Made by a program: the position numbers and the translations under genes. Under the pieces are notes generated by a model, which did not search any database, had not been told where the DNA came from, and saw nothing but the letters and a program-made list of their open reading frames with translations. Below are positions 1 through 10,500 of a DNA stretch of 64,000 bases, in pieces. Positions within the stretch are counted from its first letter, which is position 1. Each line of letters starts with the position of its first letter. The stretch spans positions 124,001 through 188,000 of the forward strand of contig NZ_FOXM01000007.1 of NCBI RefSeq assembly GCF_900115715.1. Direction: 5' to 3'. The stretch is from Geopseudomonas sagittaria (GTDB taxonomy: Bacteria > Pseudomonadota > Gammaproteobacteria > Pseudomonadales > Pseudomonadaceae).

Positions 1-255
1 CAGCAGGCTGAGGTCGTCGGCATAGCGTTTGAGATGCAGCGGATACAGTGGCCAGCGCGGCAGCCCGCAGTGCTCCACCAGGGCACTCTGCAGGCGCTGC
101 GCCAGCGGCTCGCCACGTCGCAGGATGCCGACCAGCGCGACCTCGCGGCGGCCGTCGAACAGCGCCGCTGCCTGGCGCGCCATCTGCTCGATCACCACCT
201 CGAGCTGGCGTGCCGAGTACAGGCGGAAGCGTTCGCCGGCCGGTTGGCTGTTCAT
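1..255 (-). CDS. PyrR-like phosphoribosyltransferase (N-terminal part, runs off the left edge)
   Basis: Only the first 85 codons lie in the window. Reading from the ATG at 255 down, the product begins MNSQPAGERFRLYSARQLEV and continues with VALVGILRRGEPLAQRL and then KRYADDLSLL. This pattern (a hydrophobic strand ending in GILRRG, then a basic segment with a Y-x-D-D-L-like stretch) is that of PyrR-type type-I phosphoribosyltransferases. The PRPP-binding motif lies beyond the edge, so the substrate cannot be read. The gene is downstream of and codirectional with the adenine deaminase, with a 63-base gap and no evident terminator, so the two may be cotranscribed and act together in base salvage. 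The alternative is a PyrR regulator of pyrimidine genes. Confidence 0.7.
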   Translation of the reverse strand, partial: MNSQPAGERFRLYSARQLEVVIEQMARQAAALFDGRREVALVGILRRGEPLAQRLQSALVEHCGLPRWPLYPLHLKRYADDLSLL

Positions 256-318
256 GGTCTCTCTCGCTCGCAAAACGGATGACGCCTTACAGCCTAGATC
301 CGCACGGACGTTCCTGCC

Positions 319-1383
<1,065 letters not shown>

Positions 1384-3009
1384 TCACAGGCGCGCACTGT
1401 CCAGGGCAGCGAGGAGACGGGTGTCGAGCTGGTACATGTCCGGGCGGAAGCGCAGTCGGCCCTCGGCGTCGACCTCGGCGGTCCAGTAGCCGAGCAGGAT
1501 GGGCACCGGCCTGGGCAGGCTGACGTCGCGGGTGCGCCCGCTGGCCAGGATGTCGTCGATGCGCTGGCGCTCGGCGGGAGTGGCGTCGGCGAGCAGGTGG
1601 TCGAGCAGCTGCATGACCTGTTCGACCCTCACGCAGCCCGAGCTGAACACCCGCGGCAACTTGTCGAACAGATGCTGGCTGGGCGTGTCGTGCAGGTAGA
1701 CCGAAAAGGGGTTGGCGAAGCGGATGGCCACCTGGCCCAGCGGGTTTGTCGGGCCGGCATCCTGGCGCAGCAGGATGCCGCGCGGATTGCTCCAGTCGAT
1801 CTGGTACGGGTCCAGCAGGTTGCCGGAGTAGTCCAGTACGCGCAGCCGATTCTTTTCCAGGAAGCCGATGTCGCGCTGGATTTCCGGCAGCTTGTCCTCG
1901 CGCAGGATGGTCGGCGGTACCGTCCAGGTCGGGTTGAGGGTCAGGTGGCTGATCCGCGACTTGAGCAGCGGGGTCGTCCGCTCCGGCCGCCCCACCTGGG
2001 TGCGGGCCTGCCACACCGGCTCCTGGTTGCGGTAATAGACAATCTCCGCGCCGGCCACATCGACCACCACCATGCGCGGCTCGAGCTCGCGGGCCTGCCA
2101 GCGCAGGCGCTCGAGATTGACCCGTACCTGATCGCGGCGCGCCGTCGGGCTGATGTTCAGCTCGGCCAGGGTGGCCGGGCCGACGATGCCATCCGGTTGC
2201 AACTGGTGGCTACGCTGGAAGGCTTCGACGGCATCGACCAGCAGCGGGTCGTACAGGTTGATATCCGCGATCCTTGCCCGGGCCGCGACGGCGGCCTCGC
2301 TCAGGTAGCCTTCGCTGGCCAGACGCTGTTCGAGCAGCAGCACACGGGAGTCGCTCTTGCCCGGGCGCAGCAGGGGACCGGCGGGAATGCGCGGCCAGCT
2401 CGGCAGCGGCTGTCGGCGCAGCTCGGCCCAGGCGCGCCGCAGCTCGCGGTAGGCCTTGAGTTGCGGGCGGGCCTGCTCGAAGGTCGCGGCCAGATCGTCC
2501 AGCCCCTTGACGGTGAAGCTCGGCGCCTCGACCGGGCGAGCAGGGGCGGAGGTGTTCGGCGCGTGCCAGAGCGGCTCGATCGCCGCGCGCTCGAGGCGTC
2601 CCCAGCTCAGGTGCTGCAGTGCCTGCAGATAGACATGGCTGGCGAGGACGTCGTCGCAGGCGGCCTGCGCCGGATCGGCCGCACGCTTGCCACCGATCCG
2701 GCGCAGGTTGTCCAACTGGTAGCTGGCGGGGTTCAGGCCATCGTCGGCCAGCTGCTCGAGCTGTTCCAGCAGCCGTTCCAGGCGCCCGTGCCGGTTCCAT
2801 ACCAGGGCGAAATCCTGTTGCTGGTAGAAGCTTCGCAGGGCTTCCTGCGCGGCCGTGGCAAGCTGCAGCGGCGGTGTGGCGCAGGTCAGCTGCGGCTGCT
2901 CCAGTTGCAGGCGCACGGGCTCTCCTGCCGGCTGATCCGCCGCGAAAGAAAAAGAAAATGGGCTGGCCAACAGCAGAATCGCCAACCAGGGTGTATGTTT
3001 TTTAGACAA
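1384..3009 (-). CDS. Periplasmic L,D-transpeptidase, YcbB/LdtD type
   Basis: A 541-residue murein-crosslinking enzyme of the YcbB (LdtD) type. It has an N-terminal signal sequence (SKKHTPWLAILLLASPFSFSFA), a long scaffold region, a peptidoglycan-binding repeat with VDAFQRSHQLQPDGIVGPAT, and a YkuD catalytic domain with LHDTPSQHLF and the nucleophile in SSGCVRVE near residue 458. I take the TTG at 3009 as start. It is preceded by GGAG with an 8-base gap and places the signal peptide at the very N-terminus. The upstream ATG at 3069 would prepend about 20 residues without similarity to a signal sequence. The gene diverges from a second transpeptidase gene that starts at 3222. Confidence 0.85.
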   Translation of the reverse strand: MSKKHTPWLAILLLASPFSFSFAADQPAGEPVRLQLEQPQLTCATPPLQLATAAQEALRSFYQQQDFALVWNRHGRLERLLEQLEQLADDGLNPASYQLDNLRRIGGKRAADPAQAACDDVLASHVYLQALQHLSWGRLERAAIEPLWHAPNTSAPARPVEAPSFTVKGLDDLAATFEQARPQLKAYRELRRAWAELRRQPLPSWPRIPAGPLLRPGKSDSRVLLLEQRLASEGYLSEAAVAARARIADINLYDPLLVDAVEAFQRSHQLQPDGIVGPATLAELNISPTARRDQVRVNLERLRWQARELEPRMVVVDVAGAEIVYYRNQEPVWQARTQVGRPERTTPLLKSRISHLTLNPTWTVPPTILREDKLPEIQRDIGFLEKNRLRVLDYSGNLLDPYQIDWSNPRGILLRQDAGPTNPLGQVAIRFANPFSVYLHDTPSQHLFDKLPRVFSSGCVRVEQVMQLLDHLLADATPAERQRIDDILASGRTRDVSLPRPVPILLGYWTAEVDAEGRLRFRPDMYQLDTRLLAALDSARL

Positions 3010-3221
3010 GCGCTCAACTCCAGTACACCGTTTGCTTGCTAGAATGCCCGACTTTGTGGGCACAGGCATGGCAGAAAGCTGGTTGTGCGTGCCCGATCGT
3101 ATGCAGGATGGCAGAATCAACGACAGGGTGTCGCGGACAGGCAGAGCGTGAGAACAGGGTGCGCGTCATGGTGCGTGCAGCGTTTTTGCGATCCGTCGGT
3201 ACAACTGAGGGCACCTACTTC

Positions 3222-3941
3222 ATGACCAGGCTGATTCGTTCGCTCTGGCTGGCCGCAGCTCTTGCGGCTGTCTCTTCTCCACTCATGGCCAACACCGCCA
3301 GCCACCCCACGCTGGCGCAAAGCCTGGCTAAGGCGGCGCCGACCCTCAACCAGAAGGTCCTGCGTCACGCCCTGGCGGCCATGCAGTGCGCCCTCAACAA
3401 CGGCGCCGAGCCGGCCGAGCGCCTGGCGGTCATCGACTTCTCACTGCCTTCGACCCAGCGCCGCCTGTGGATCTTCGACCTGAGCAGCCAGACGCTGCTG
3501 CTGCAGGAGCTGGTTGCCCACGGCCAAGGCTCCGGCGAGAACTTCGCCACCAGCTTCTCCAACACCGAGGGCAGCCACCAGTCGAGCATCGGTCTGTTCC
3601 GCACCTCGGAAAGCTACTTCGGCCAGCACGGCTACTCGCTGCGCATGGATGGCCTGGAGCCCGGCATCAACGACCGCGCCCGCGAGCGCGCCATCGTCAT
3701 CCATCCGGCCGATTACGTGAATCCGGCCTGGATCAAGCGCCACGGCCGCATCGGCCGCAGCCACGGTTGCCCGGCGGTGCGCCCGGAAGTCGCTCGTATG
3801 GTGGTAGACAGCCTCAAGGGCGGCCAGTTCATGTTCTCCTGGTACCCCGACCAGCAGTGGGTGCGCTCCTCCGCCTACCTCAACTGCAAGCCGCAGCGGG
3901 TGGCGTCGATCCTCGCCGCGCGCAAGGATTCGGAGAGCTGA
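3222..3941 (+). CDS. Murein L,D-transpeptidase catalytic-domain protein (YkuD_2-like), exported
   Basis: A 239-residue protein with a clear signal peptide (MTRLIRSLWLAAALAAVSS, then LMANTA). Its catalytic segment resembles the 'murein L,D-transpeptidase catalytic domain' family: GLFRTSESYFGQHGYSL, then IVIHPADYVN, then GRIGRSHGCPAVRPEV, with the presumed nucleophile Cys near residue 183. The ATG at 3222 is preceded by GAGG, a somewhat long 11 bases upstream. Longer in-frame readings start before the promoter region and were discarded. It lies head-to-head with the YcbB-type gene, so this locus holds two different classes of L,D-transpeptidase. The substrate and the reaction (3-3 crosslinks, or attachment or release of a protein) cannot be told from sequence. 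Confidence 0.8.
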   Translation: MTRLIRSLWLAAALAAVSSPLMANTASHPTLAQSLAKAAPTLNQKVLRHALAAMQCALNNGAEPAERLAVIDFSLPSTQRRLWIFDLSSQTLLLQELVAHGQGSGENFATSFSNTEGSHQSSIGLFRTSESYFGQHGYSLRMDGLEPGINDRARERAIVIHPADYVNPAWIKRHGRIGRSHGCPAVRPEVARMVVDSLKGGQFMFSWYPDQQWVRSSAYLNCKPQRVASILAARKDSES

Positions 3942-4042
3942 GCGGTTGGCGGGCGGGCTTCCCGAGGGAGCCGGTCCGTCGCGACACCCAATGTCGCACC
4001 CAGCTGGCACAATGCGCGCTCTGTCGGTGAATGGAGCGTGAC

Positions 4043-7000
4043 ATGCAGGACAACGAGCTGACGCCTGGATTCATGGTGGTGCACGGCAACCGCCTGGAGG
4101 AGCTGCGCGAGCTGGCGGTGGCGTGGATGCACAGCCATCCGCTGGCGCCGCTGGAGAACGAGCTGGTGCTGGTGCAGAGCAACGGCATCGCCCAGTGGCT
4201 GAAGCTGGCGCTGGCCGGACAGGACAGCTGCGGCATCGCTGCGGCGATCCAGGTCGAGCTGCCGGCGCGCTTCCTCTGGCAGACCTACCGTGCGGTGCTC
4301 GGCAGCGACAGCATTCCCCTCGAATCGCCGCTGGACAAGGCGCCGCTGACCTGGCGGCTGATGCGTCTGCTGCCGAATCTGCTGGTCGGCGAGGCGTTCG
4401 CGCCGCTGCGCCGTTTCCTCGAAGGCGACGCCGACTTGCGCAAGCGCCACCAGCTGGCCGAGCGCCTCGCCGACCTGTTCGACCAGTACCAGGTTTACCG
4501 CGCCGACTGGCTGGCCGACTGGGCCGCCGGGCTGGACCAGCTGCGCAACGCGCGCGGCGCGGTGCAGCCGCTGGACGCCGCGGAGCTCTGGCAGCCGGCG
4601 CTGTGGCGCGCGCTGCTCGAGGACGTCGGCCGTGAGCAGCTGGCCGAGAGCCGTGCCGGCGTGCATCCGCGCTTCGTCGAGCACCTGCGCGGCGTGGAGG
4701 AAAAGCCCCATGGCCTGCCGCGGCGGGTGATCGTCTTCGGCATCTCCTCGCTGCCGGCGCAGACCCTCGAGGCGCTGGCCGCCCTGGCGCGCTTCAGCCA
4801 GGTGCTGCTTTGCGTGCACAACCCCTGCCAGCACCACTGGGGCGACATCGTCGCCGACAAGGACCTGCTGCGCCACGAATACCGCCGCCAGCAGCGCAAG
4901 CACGGCCTGCCGGCCGGCATCCACGACGACGAGCTGCACCAGCACGCCCATCCGCTGCTGGCCGCCTGGGGCAAGCAGGGCCGCGACTACATCAACCTGC
5001 TCGACATGCACGACGACCCCGCCGTGTACCGCGAGCGCTTCGCCGCCTTCGGCCAGCGCATCGACCTGTTCGATGCGGGCGACACCACGCACCTGCTCGG
5101 CCAGCTGCAGGACGACATCCTCGACCTGCGCCCGCTGGCGGAAACCCGCGAGCAGTGGCCGCCGCTCGATCCGGGCGCCGACCAGTCGCTGCGCTTCCAC
5201 ATCGCCCACAGCGCCCAGCGCGAGGTGGAGATCCTCCACGATCAACTGCTGGCGCGCTTTTCCGCCGACCCGAGCCTGCGCCCGCGCGACGTGATCGTCA
5301 TGGTGCCGGACGTCAACGCCTACGCCCCGCATATCCAGGCGGTGTTCGGCCAGTACGGCCAGGACGACGCCCGCTGGATTCCCTTCACCCTGGCCGACCA
5401 GGGCCAGCGCGGCTGCGAGCCGCTGCTGATCGCCGTCGAACACCTGCTGAAGCTGCCGGAAGGCCGCCTGACCGTCAGCGAGGTGCTCGACCTGCTCGAC
5501 GTGCCGGCGCTGCGCGCGCGCTTCCGGATCGACGAGAGCGAGCTGCCGACCCTGCACCGCTGGATCGAGGGCGCCGGCATCCGCTGGGGTCTGGACGCCG
5601 AGCGCCGCGCCGCGCTCGGCCTGCCGGACGGCCTGGAGCAGAACACCTGGCGCTTCGGCCTGCGCCGCATGCTGCTCGGCTACGCGGTGGGCAGCGGCGC
5701 GGCCTGCGCCGGCATCGAGCCCTACGACGAGATCGGCGGCCTGGACGCCGCGCTGATCGGCCCGCTGGTGCAGCTGCTGGATGCGCTGGACGTCCTGCAT
5801 CGGCGCCTGGCGCAGCCGGCGACGCCGGCCGCGTGGGGCGCGACCCTGCACGCCCTGCTCGGCGACTTCTTCGTGGCGCAGAACGAGCGCGACGAAACCC
5901 TGCTCGGTCAGCTGGTCGAGGCGCTGGAGGACTGGCTGGAGCTGTGCGCCGGCGTCGCGCTCGTCGAGCCGCTGCCGCTCACCGTGGTCCGCGAGGCCTG
6001 GCTCGGCACCCTGGATCAGGGTCGCCTCAGCCAGCGCTTCCTCGCCGGCGCGGTGAACTTCTGCACCCTGATGCCGATGCGCGCCATCCCGTTCCGCGTG
6101 GTCTGCCTGCTCGGCATGAACGACGGCGACTACCCGCGCAGCACCACGCCGCTGGACTTCGACCTGATGGCCGGCGACTACCGCCCCGGCGACCGCTCGC
6201 GCCGCGAGGACGACCGCTACCTGCTGCTCGAAGCGCTGCTCGCCGCGCGCGAACAGCTGTACGTCAGCTGGGTGGGGCGCAGCATCCGCGACAACAGCGA
6301 GCGCCCGCCGTCGGTGCTGCTCGGCCAGCTGCGCGACCATGTCGCCAGCGGCTGGCGGCTGGCCAGCGGCGGCGACCTGCTCGCGACGCTGACCACCGAA
6401 CATCCGCTGCAGCCGTTCAGCCGCCGCTACTTCGCCGGCGAGGCTGGGCTGTTCAGCTACGCCCGCGAGTGGGCGGCGCTGCACCGGCAGACGCCGGCCA
6501 GGGCGGCAGTGGTGGCCTTGCCGCCCTTCCAGGCGGACGCCGAGCTGACCCCGGAGAGCCTGCAGAGTTTTCTGCGCGACCCGGTCAAGCACTTCTTCAC
6601 CCAGCGCCTCAAGGTCCACCTCGACGAGGACGTCCAGGCCCAGCTCGACGAGGAGCCCTTCGGCCTCGACGGCCTGCAGCGCTTCCAGCTGCAGCACGAG
6701 CTGCTGGCCGCCGGCAGTCGCGCTCTCGACGTCGATCCGGCGCAGGTCGAGCCGGCCCTGCAGGCCGCCGCGCTGCGTCTGCAACGCAGTGGCCGCCTGC
6801 CGCTGGCCGGCTTCGGCGAGCGGCTGCGCGCGCAGGTCGTCGACAAGCTGCCGGCGCAGCTGCAGCGCTACCAGGCGCTCTGCGAACTGTGGCCCGAGCG
6901 GCTGGAATCGCCGAAGCCTTTGCAGTTCGCGCATGCCGGCATCGAGCTGCAGGGCTGGCTCGGCGGCCTGCGCAGCCGCGATGGCCAGGCGCTGGCGCGC

Positions 7001-7504
7001 ATCGAGCTGCTGCCCGGCGCGCTGGAGCAGGGCAAGAGCTGGAAGTGGCATCGCCTGCTACGGCCCTGGGTCAGCCATGTGGCGGCCGGCGCCTGCGGTC
7101 TGCCGCTGACCACCCTGCTGGTCGGCGAGGACGTCAGCCTGCGCTTCGACCCGCTCGAGCGAGAGGCCGCGCAACGGACCCTGCGCCAGTGGCTGGAAGG
7201 CTGGCAGGCCGGGCTGGAGGCGCCGCTGCCGGTGGCGCTGAAGACCGCCGTCGCCTGGCTGAGTTCGGGCGGCGATGGCGCGGAGGACGAAGCGAAGGCC
7301 GAGGAGGCCGCGCGCAAGACCTACGAGGGCGACTACAACCATCGCGGCGAAGTGCAGGGCAGCGCCAGCCTGGCGCGCCAGTACCCGGACTTCGCCGCGC
7401 TGGTCGCCGACGGCGAGTTCTACGCCTGGAGCCACGACCTCTACCAGTCGCTGCTGGCCAGCGGTATCGAAGTATTGAAGGATCACCAGGAGGACGCCGC
7501 ATGA
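4043..7504 (+). CDS. recC: Exodeoxyribonuclease V gamma subunit RecC
   Basis: A 1153-residue subunit of the RecBCD helicase-nuclease, which processes double-strand breaks. RecC is the inactive-helicase-like scaffold that recognises Chi-type sequences. The N-terminus (VVHGNRLEELRELAVAW, then ENELVLVQSNGIAQWLKLAL) is typical of the family, as is the middle segment RVVCLLGMNDGDYPR. The ATG at 4043 has GGAG six bases upstream. The ATG at 4031 contains that Shine-Dalgarno and is unlikely to be used. The stop overlaps the recB start by four bases, so translation is probably coupled. Confidence 0.96.
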   Translation: MQDNELTPGFMVVHGNRLEELRELAVAWMHSHPLAPLENELVLVQSNGIAQWLKLALAGQDSCGIAAAIQVELPARFLWQTYRAVLGSDSIPLESPLDKAPLTWRLMRLLPNLLVGEAFAPLRRFLEGDADLRKRHQLAERLADLFDQYQVYRADWLADWAAGLDQLRNARGAVQPLDAAELWQPALWRALLEDVGREQLAESRAGVHPRFVEHLRGVEEKPHGLPRRVIVFGISSLPAQTLEALAALARFSQVLLCVHNPCQHHWGDIVADKDLLRHEYRRQQRKHGLPAGIHDDELHQHAHPLLAAWGKQGRDYINLLDMHDDPAVYRERFAAFGQRIDLFDAGDTTHLLGQLQDDILDLRPLAETREQWPPLDPGADQSLRFHIAHSAQREVEILHDQLLARFSADPSLRPRDVIVMVPDVNAYAPHIQAVFGQYGQDDARWIPFTLADQGQRGCEPLLIAVEHLLKLPEGRLTVSEVLDLLDVPALRARFRIDESELPTLHRWIEGAGIRWGLDAERRAALGLPDGLEQNTWRFGLRRMLLGYAVGSGAACAGIEPYDEIGGLDAALIGPLVQLLDALDVLHRRLAQPATPAAWGATLHALLGDFFVAQNERDETLLGQLVEALEDWLELCAGVALVEPLPLTVVREAWLGTLDQGRLSQRFLAGAVNFCTLMPMRAIPFRVVCLLGMNDGDYPRSTTPLDFDLMAGDYRPGDRSRREDDRYLLLEALLAAREQLYVSWVGRSIRDNSERPPSVLLGQLRDHVASGWRLASGGDLLATLTTEHPLQPFSRRYFAGEAGLFSYAREWAALHRQTPARAAVVALPPFQADAELTPESLQSFLRDPVKHFFTQRLKVHLDEDVQAQLDEEPFGLDGLQRFQLQHELLAAGSRALDVDPAQVEPALQAAALRLQRSGRLPLAGFGERLRAQVVDKLPAQLQRYQALCELWPERLESPKPLQFAHAGIELQGWLGGLRSRDGQALARIELLPGALEQGKSWKWHRLLRPWVSHVAAGACGLPLTTLLVGEDVSLRFDPLEREAAQRTLRQWLEGWQAGLEAPLPVALKTAVAWLSSGGDGAEDEAKAEEAARKTYEGDYNHRGEVQGSASLARQYPDFAALVADGEFYAWSHDLYQSLLASGIEVLKDHQEDAA

Positions 7505-10500
7505 GCCAGTCGACCAGCAACGGGCGCCCGCTGGCGCTGCGCTTCCCGCTGCACGGCAGCCGGCTGATCGAGGCCAGCGCCGGCACCGGCAAGACCTTCA
7601 CCATCTCCGCCCTGTACCTGCGCCTGGTGCTCGGCCACGGCGGCGCGGACGGCTTCGCGCGCGAATTGCTGCCGCCGGAAATCCTCGTGGTGACCTTCAC
7701 CGACGCCGCCACCCGCGAGCTGCGCGACCGCATCCGTGGGCGGCTGGTGCAGGCGGCCAGGGTGTTCCGCGAGGAGGAGCCGGGTGACGATCTGCTCCGG
7801 CAGCTGCGCGACGACTTTGTTCCCGAGCAGTGGCCGGCCTGCGCGCGGCGCCTGGACATCGCCGCGCAGTGGATGGACGAGGCGGCGGTCTCCACCATCC
7901 ACGGCTGGTGCCAGCGCATGCTGCGCGAGCACGCCTTCGACAGCGGCAGCCTGTTCACCCAGAGCCTGGAAACCGACCACGGCGAGCTGATGGCCGAGGT
8001 GGTGCGCGACTACTGGCGCCAGCAGTGCTACCCGCTGAGTGGTGCGGCGCTGCAATGGGTCATCGACAACTGGCAGCACCCGGACCAGTTGCTCAAGCAC
8101 AAGGTGCGCCCGCTGCTCGGCGAGCCGGGCGCGGCGCCGAGCGAGGCGCTGGGTGCGCTGCTCGAGCAGGCGCTGGCCGAGCAGGCGCGCGGACTGGCCG
8201 AGCTGAAGACGCCGTGGGCGGCCTGGGCCGACGAGCTGGAGCTGCTGCTCGACGCCGCGGTGGCCGCCAAACAGGTGGACGGGCGCAAGATCCAGGCGCG
8301 CTACTACCAGCCGTGGTTCGCCAAGCTTCGCGAATGGGCGAGCGGCGACGAGGCGGCGCTGGACCTCGGCACTGGCTTCACCCGCCTGACCCCGGACGGC
8401 CTGTGCGAGGCCTGGAAGAAGGGCGAGCCGCCATGGCACCCGGCGCTGGAGGCCATGGGCAGTCTGCAGGCCGCCCTCCAGCGGCTGGCCGGTCCCGACG
8501 AGCCGGCCCAGCGCCATGCCGCCGCCTGGGTGCGCGAGCGCTTCGAGGCGGAGAAGCGCCGGCGCGCCGAGATGGGCTTCGACGACATGCTCAGCCGCCT
8601 GGATGCCGCCCTGCAGGGCGACAACGGCGAGCGCCTGGCCGAGGTGATCCGCCAGCAGTTCCCGGTGGCGCTGATCGACGAGTTCCAGGACACCGACCCG
8701 CAGCAGTACCGCATCTTCGACCGCATCTACGACGTGGCGGCCAATCGCGCCGACTGCGGGCTGTTCATGATCGGCGACCCCAAGCAGGCGATCTACGCCT
8801 TCCGCGGCGCCGACATCCATACCTACCTGCGCGCGCGGCGCGCCACCGACGGCCGGCACTACGACCTGGACACCAACTTCCGCTCCAGCACGGCGATGGT
8901 CGCGGCGGTCAACCGGGTGTTCCAGCTGGCCGAGCAGCGTCCGGCCGGGCGCGGCGCCTTCCTGTTCCGCGAGGGCGCCGACAACCCGTTGCCGTTCCAC
9001 GCGGTCGAGGCGCAGGGGCGCCGGGAGGTCTGGCAGGTCGAGGGCAGCGCCCAGCCGGCGCTCAATCTCTGGCACCTGGCCAGCGAGGAGCCGCTGGCCG
9101 GCGGCAGCTACCGCCAGCAGCTGGCCGAACGCGCGGCCGGCGAGATCGCCCGCCTGCTCGATCTCGGCCAGCAGGGCCGCGCCGGCTTTGCCGGGCCAGA
9201 GCAATTCCTGGCGCTGCGCCCCGGCGACATCGCCGTGCTGGTGCGCGACTTCAAGGAAGCCGAGGCGATCCGCAGCCAGCTGGCCGCGCGCGGGGTGCGC
9301 AGCGTCTACCTGTCGGACAAGGATTCGGTGTTCGCCAGCCAGGAGGCGCGCGACCTGCTGCTGTGGCTGCGCGCCTGCGCCGAGCCGGACGTCGACCGCC
9401 CGCTGCGCGCCGCGCTGGCCAGCCGCACCCTCGGCCTCGCGCTGGCCGAGCTGGAGCAGCTCAACCAGGACGAGCGCATCTGGGAGCGGCGGGTCATGCA
9501 GTTCCGCGGCTATCGGCAGCGCTGGCAGCGCCAGGGCGTGCTGCCGATGCTGCGCCAGCTGCTCCACGACTTCCAGCTGCCGCAGACGCTGATGAGCCGC
9601 CCCGACGGCGAGCGGGCGCTGACCAACCTGCTGCACCTGGCCGAACTGCTGCAGCAGGCCGCCGCCGAGCTGGACGGCGAGCAGGCGCTGCTGCGCCACC
9701 TGGCCGAGCTGCTGGCCGGCGAGATCCAGGCCGCCGAGGAGCAGGTGCTGCGCCTGGAGAGCGACGAGGCGCTGGTGCGGGTGGTGACCATCCACAAGTC
9801 CAAGGGCCTCGAGTATCCACTGGTGTTCTTGCCGTTCATCTGCGCCTTCCGCCCGGTGGACGGCGGCAAGCCGGTGCATGTGCACGACGGCGAGCGGCGC
9901 CGGCTGGTGCTGGCTGCCGACGCCGACACCCTGCAGCGTGCCGACCGCGAGCGCCTCGGCGAGGAGCTGCGCCTGCTCTACGTGGCGCTGACCCGCGCGC
10001 GGCATGCCTGCTGGCTGGGCATCGCCGACCTGAAGATCGGCAACGGCAAGAAGTCGCGCCTGCACGAGTCGGCGCTGGGCTATCTGCTCGGCGGCGGCGC
10101 GGCGCTGGAGGCCAGTCCCGCGCTGGCCGAGTGGCTGGCGCCGCTGGCGGTGGCCGGGCAGAGCGCGGTACTGGCCGCGCCCGAGCCGAGCGAGCGGCAG
10201 TTCCAGGCGCCGCCGCCCGAGCAGGCCGAGCTGCACTGGCGCACCCCGAAGCGCAAGGCCGCCGAGCATTGGTGGATCGCCTCCTACAGCGCCCTGCGCA
10301 GCGGCGAGACGGGCGAGGTGGCGGCGCCGAGCCGCTTCGACGACGCCGCGCCGGACAGCCCGGCGGCGCAGAAGGCGGCCGACGACGAGCGCGAGAGCGT
10401 GTTCGTGCCGCTGCGCCCCGGCGATGTGCCGAGCCTGCACCGCTTCCCGCGCGGGCCTAATCCCGGCACCTTCCTCCACGGCCTGCTCGAGCTGGCCGGC

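Noticed and set aside
3040-3090. Sigma-54 promoter between the two transpeptidase genes (TGGCAG...TTGTGC)
   Set aside because: The GG and GC dinucleotides are not at the required spacing.
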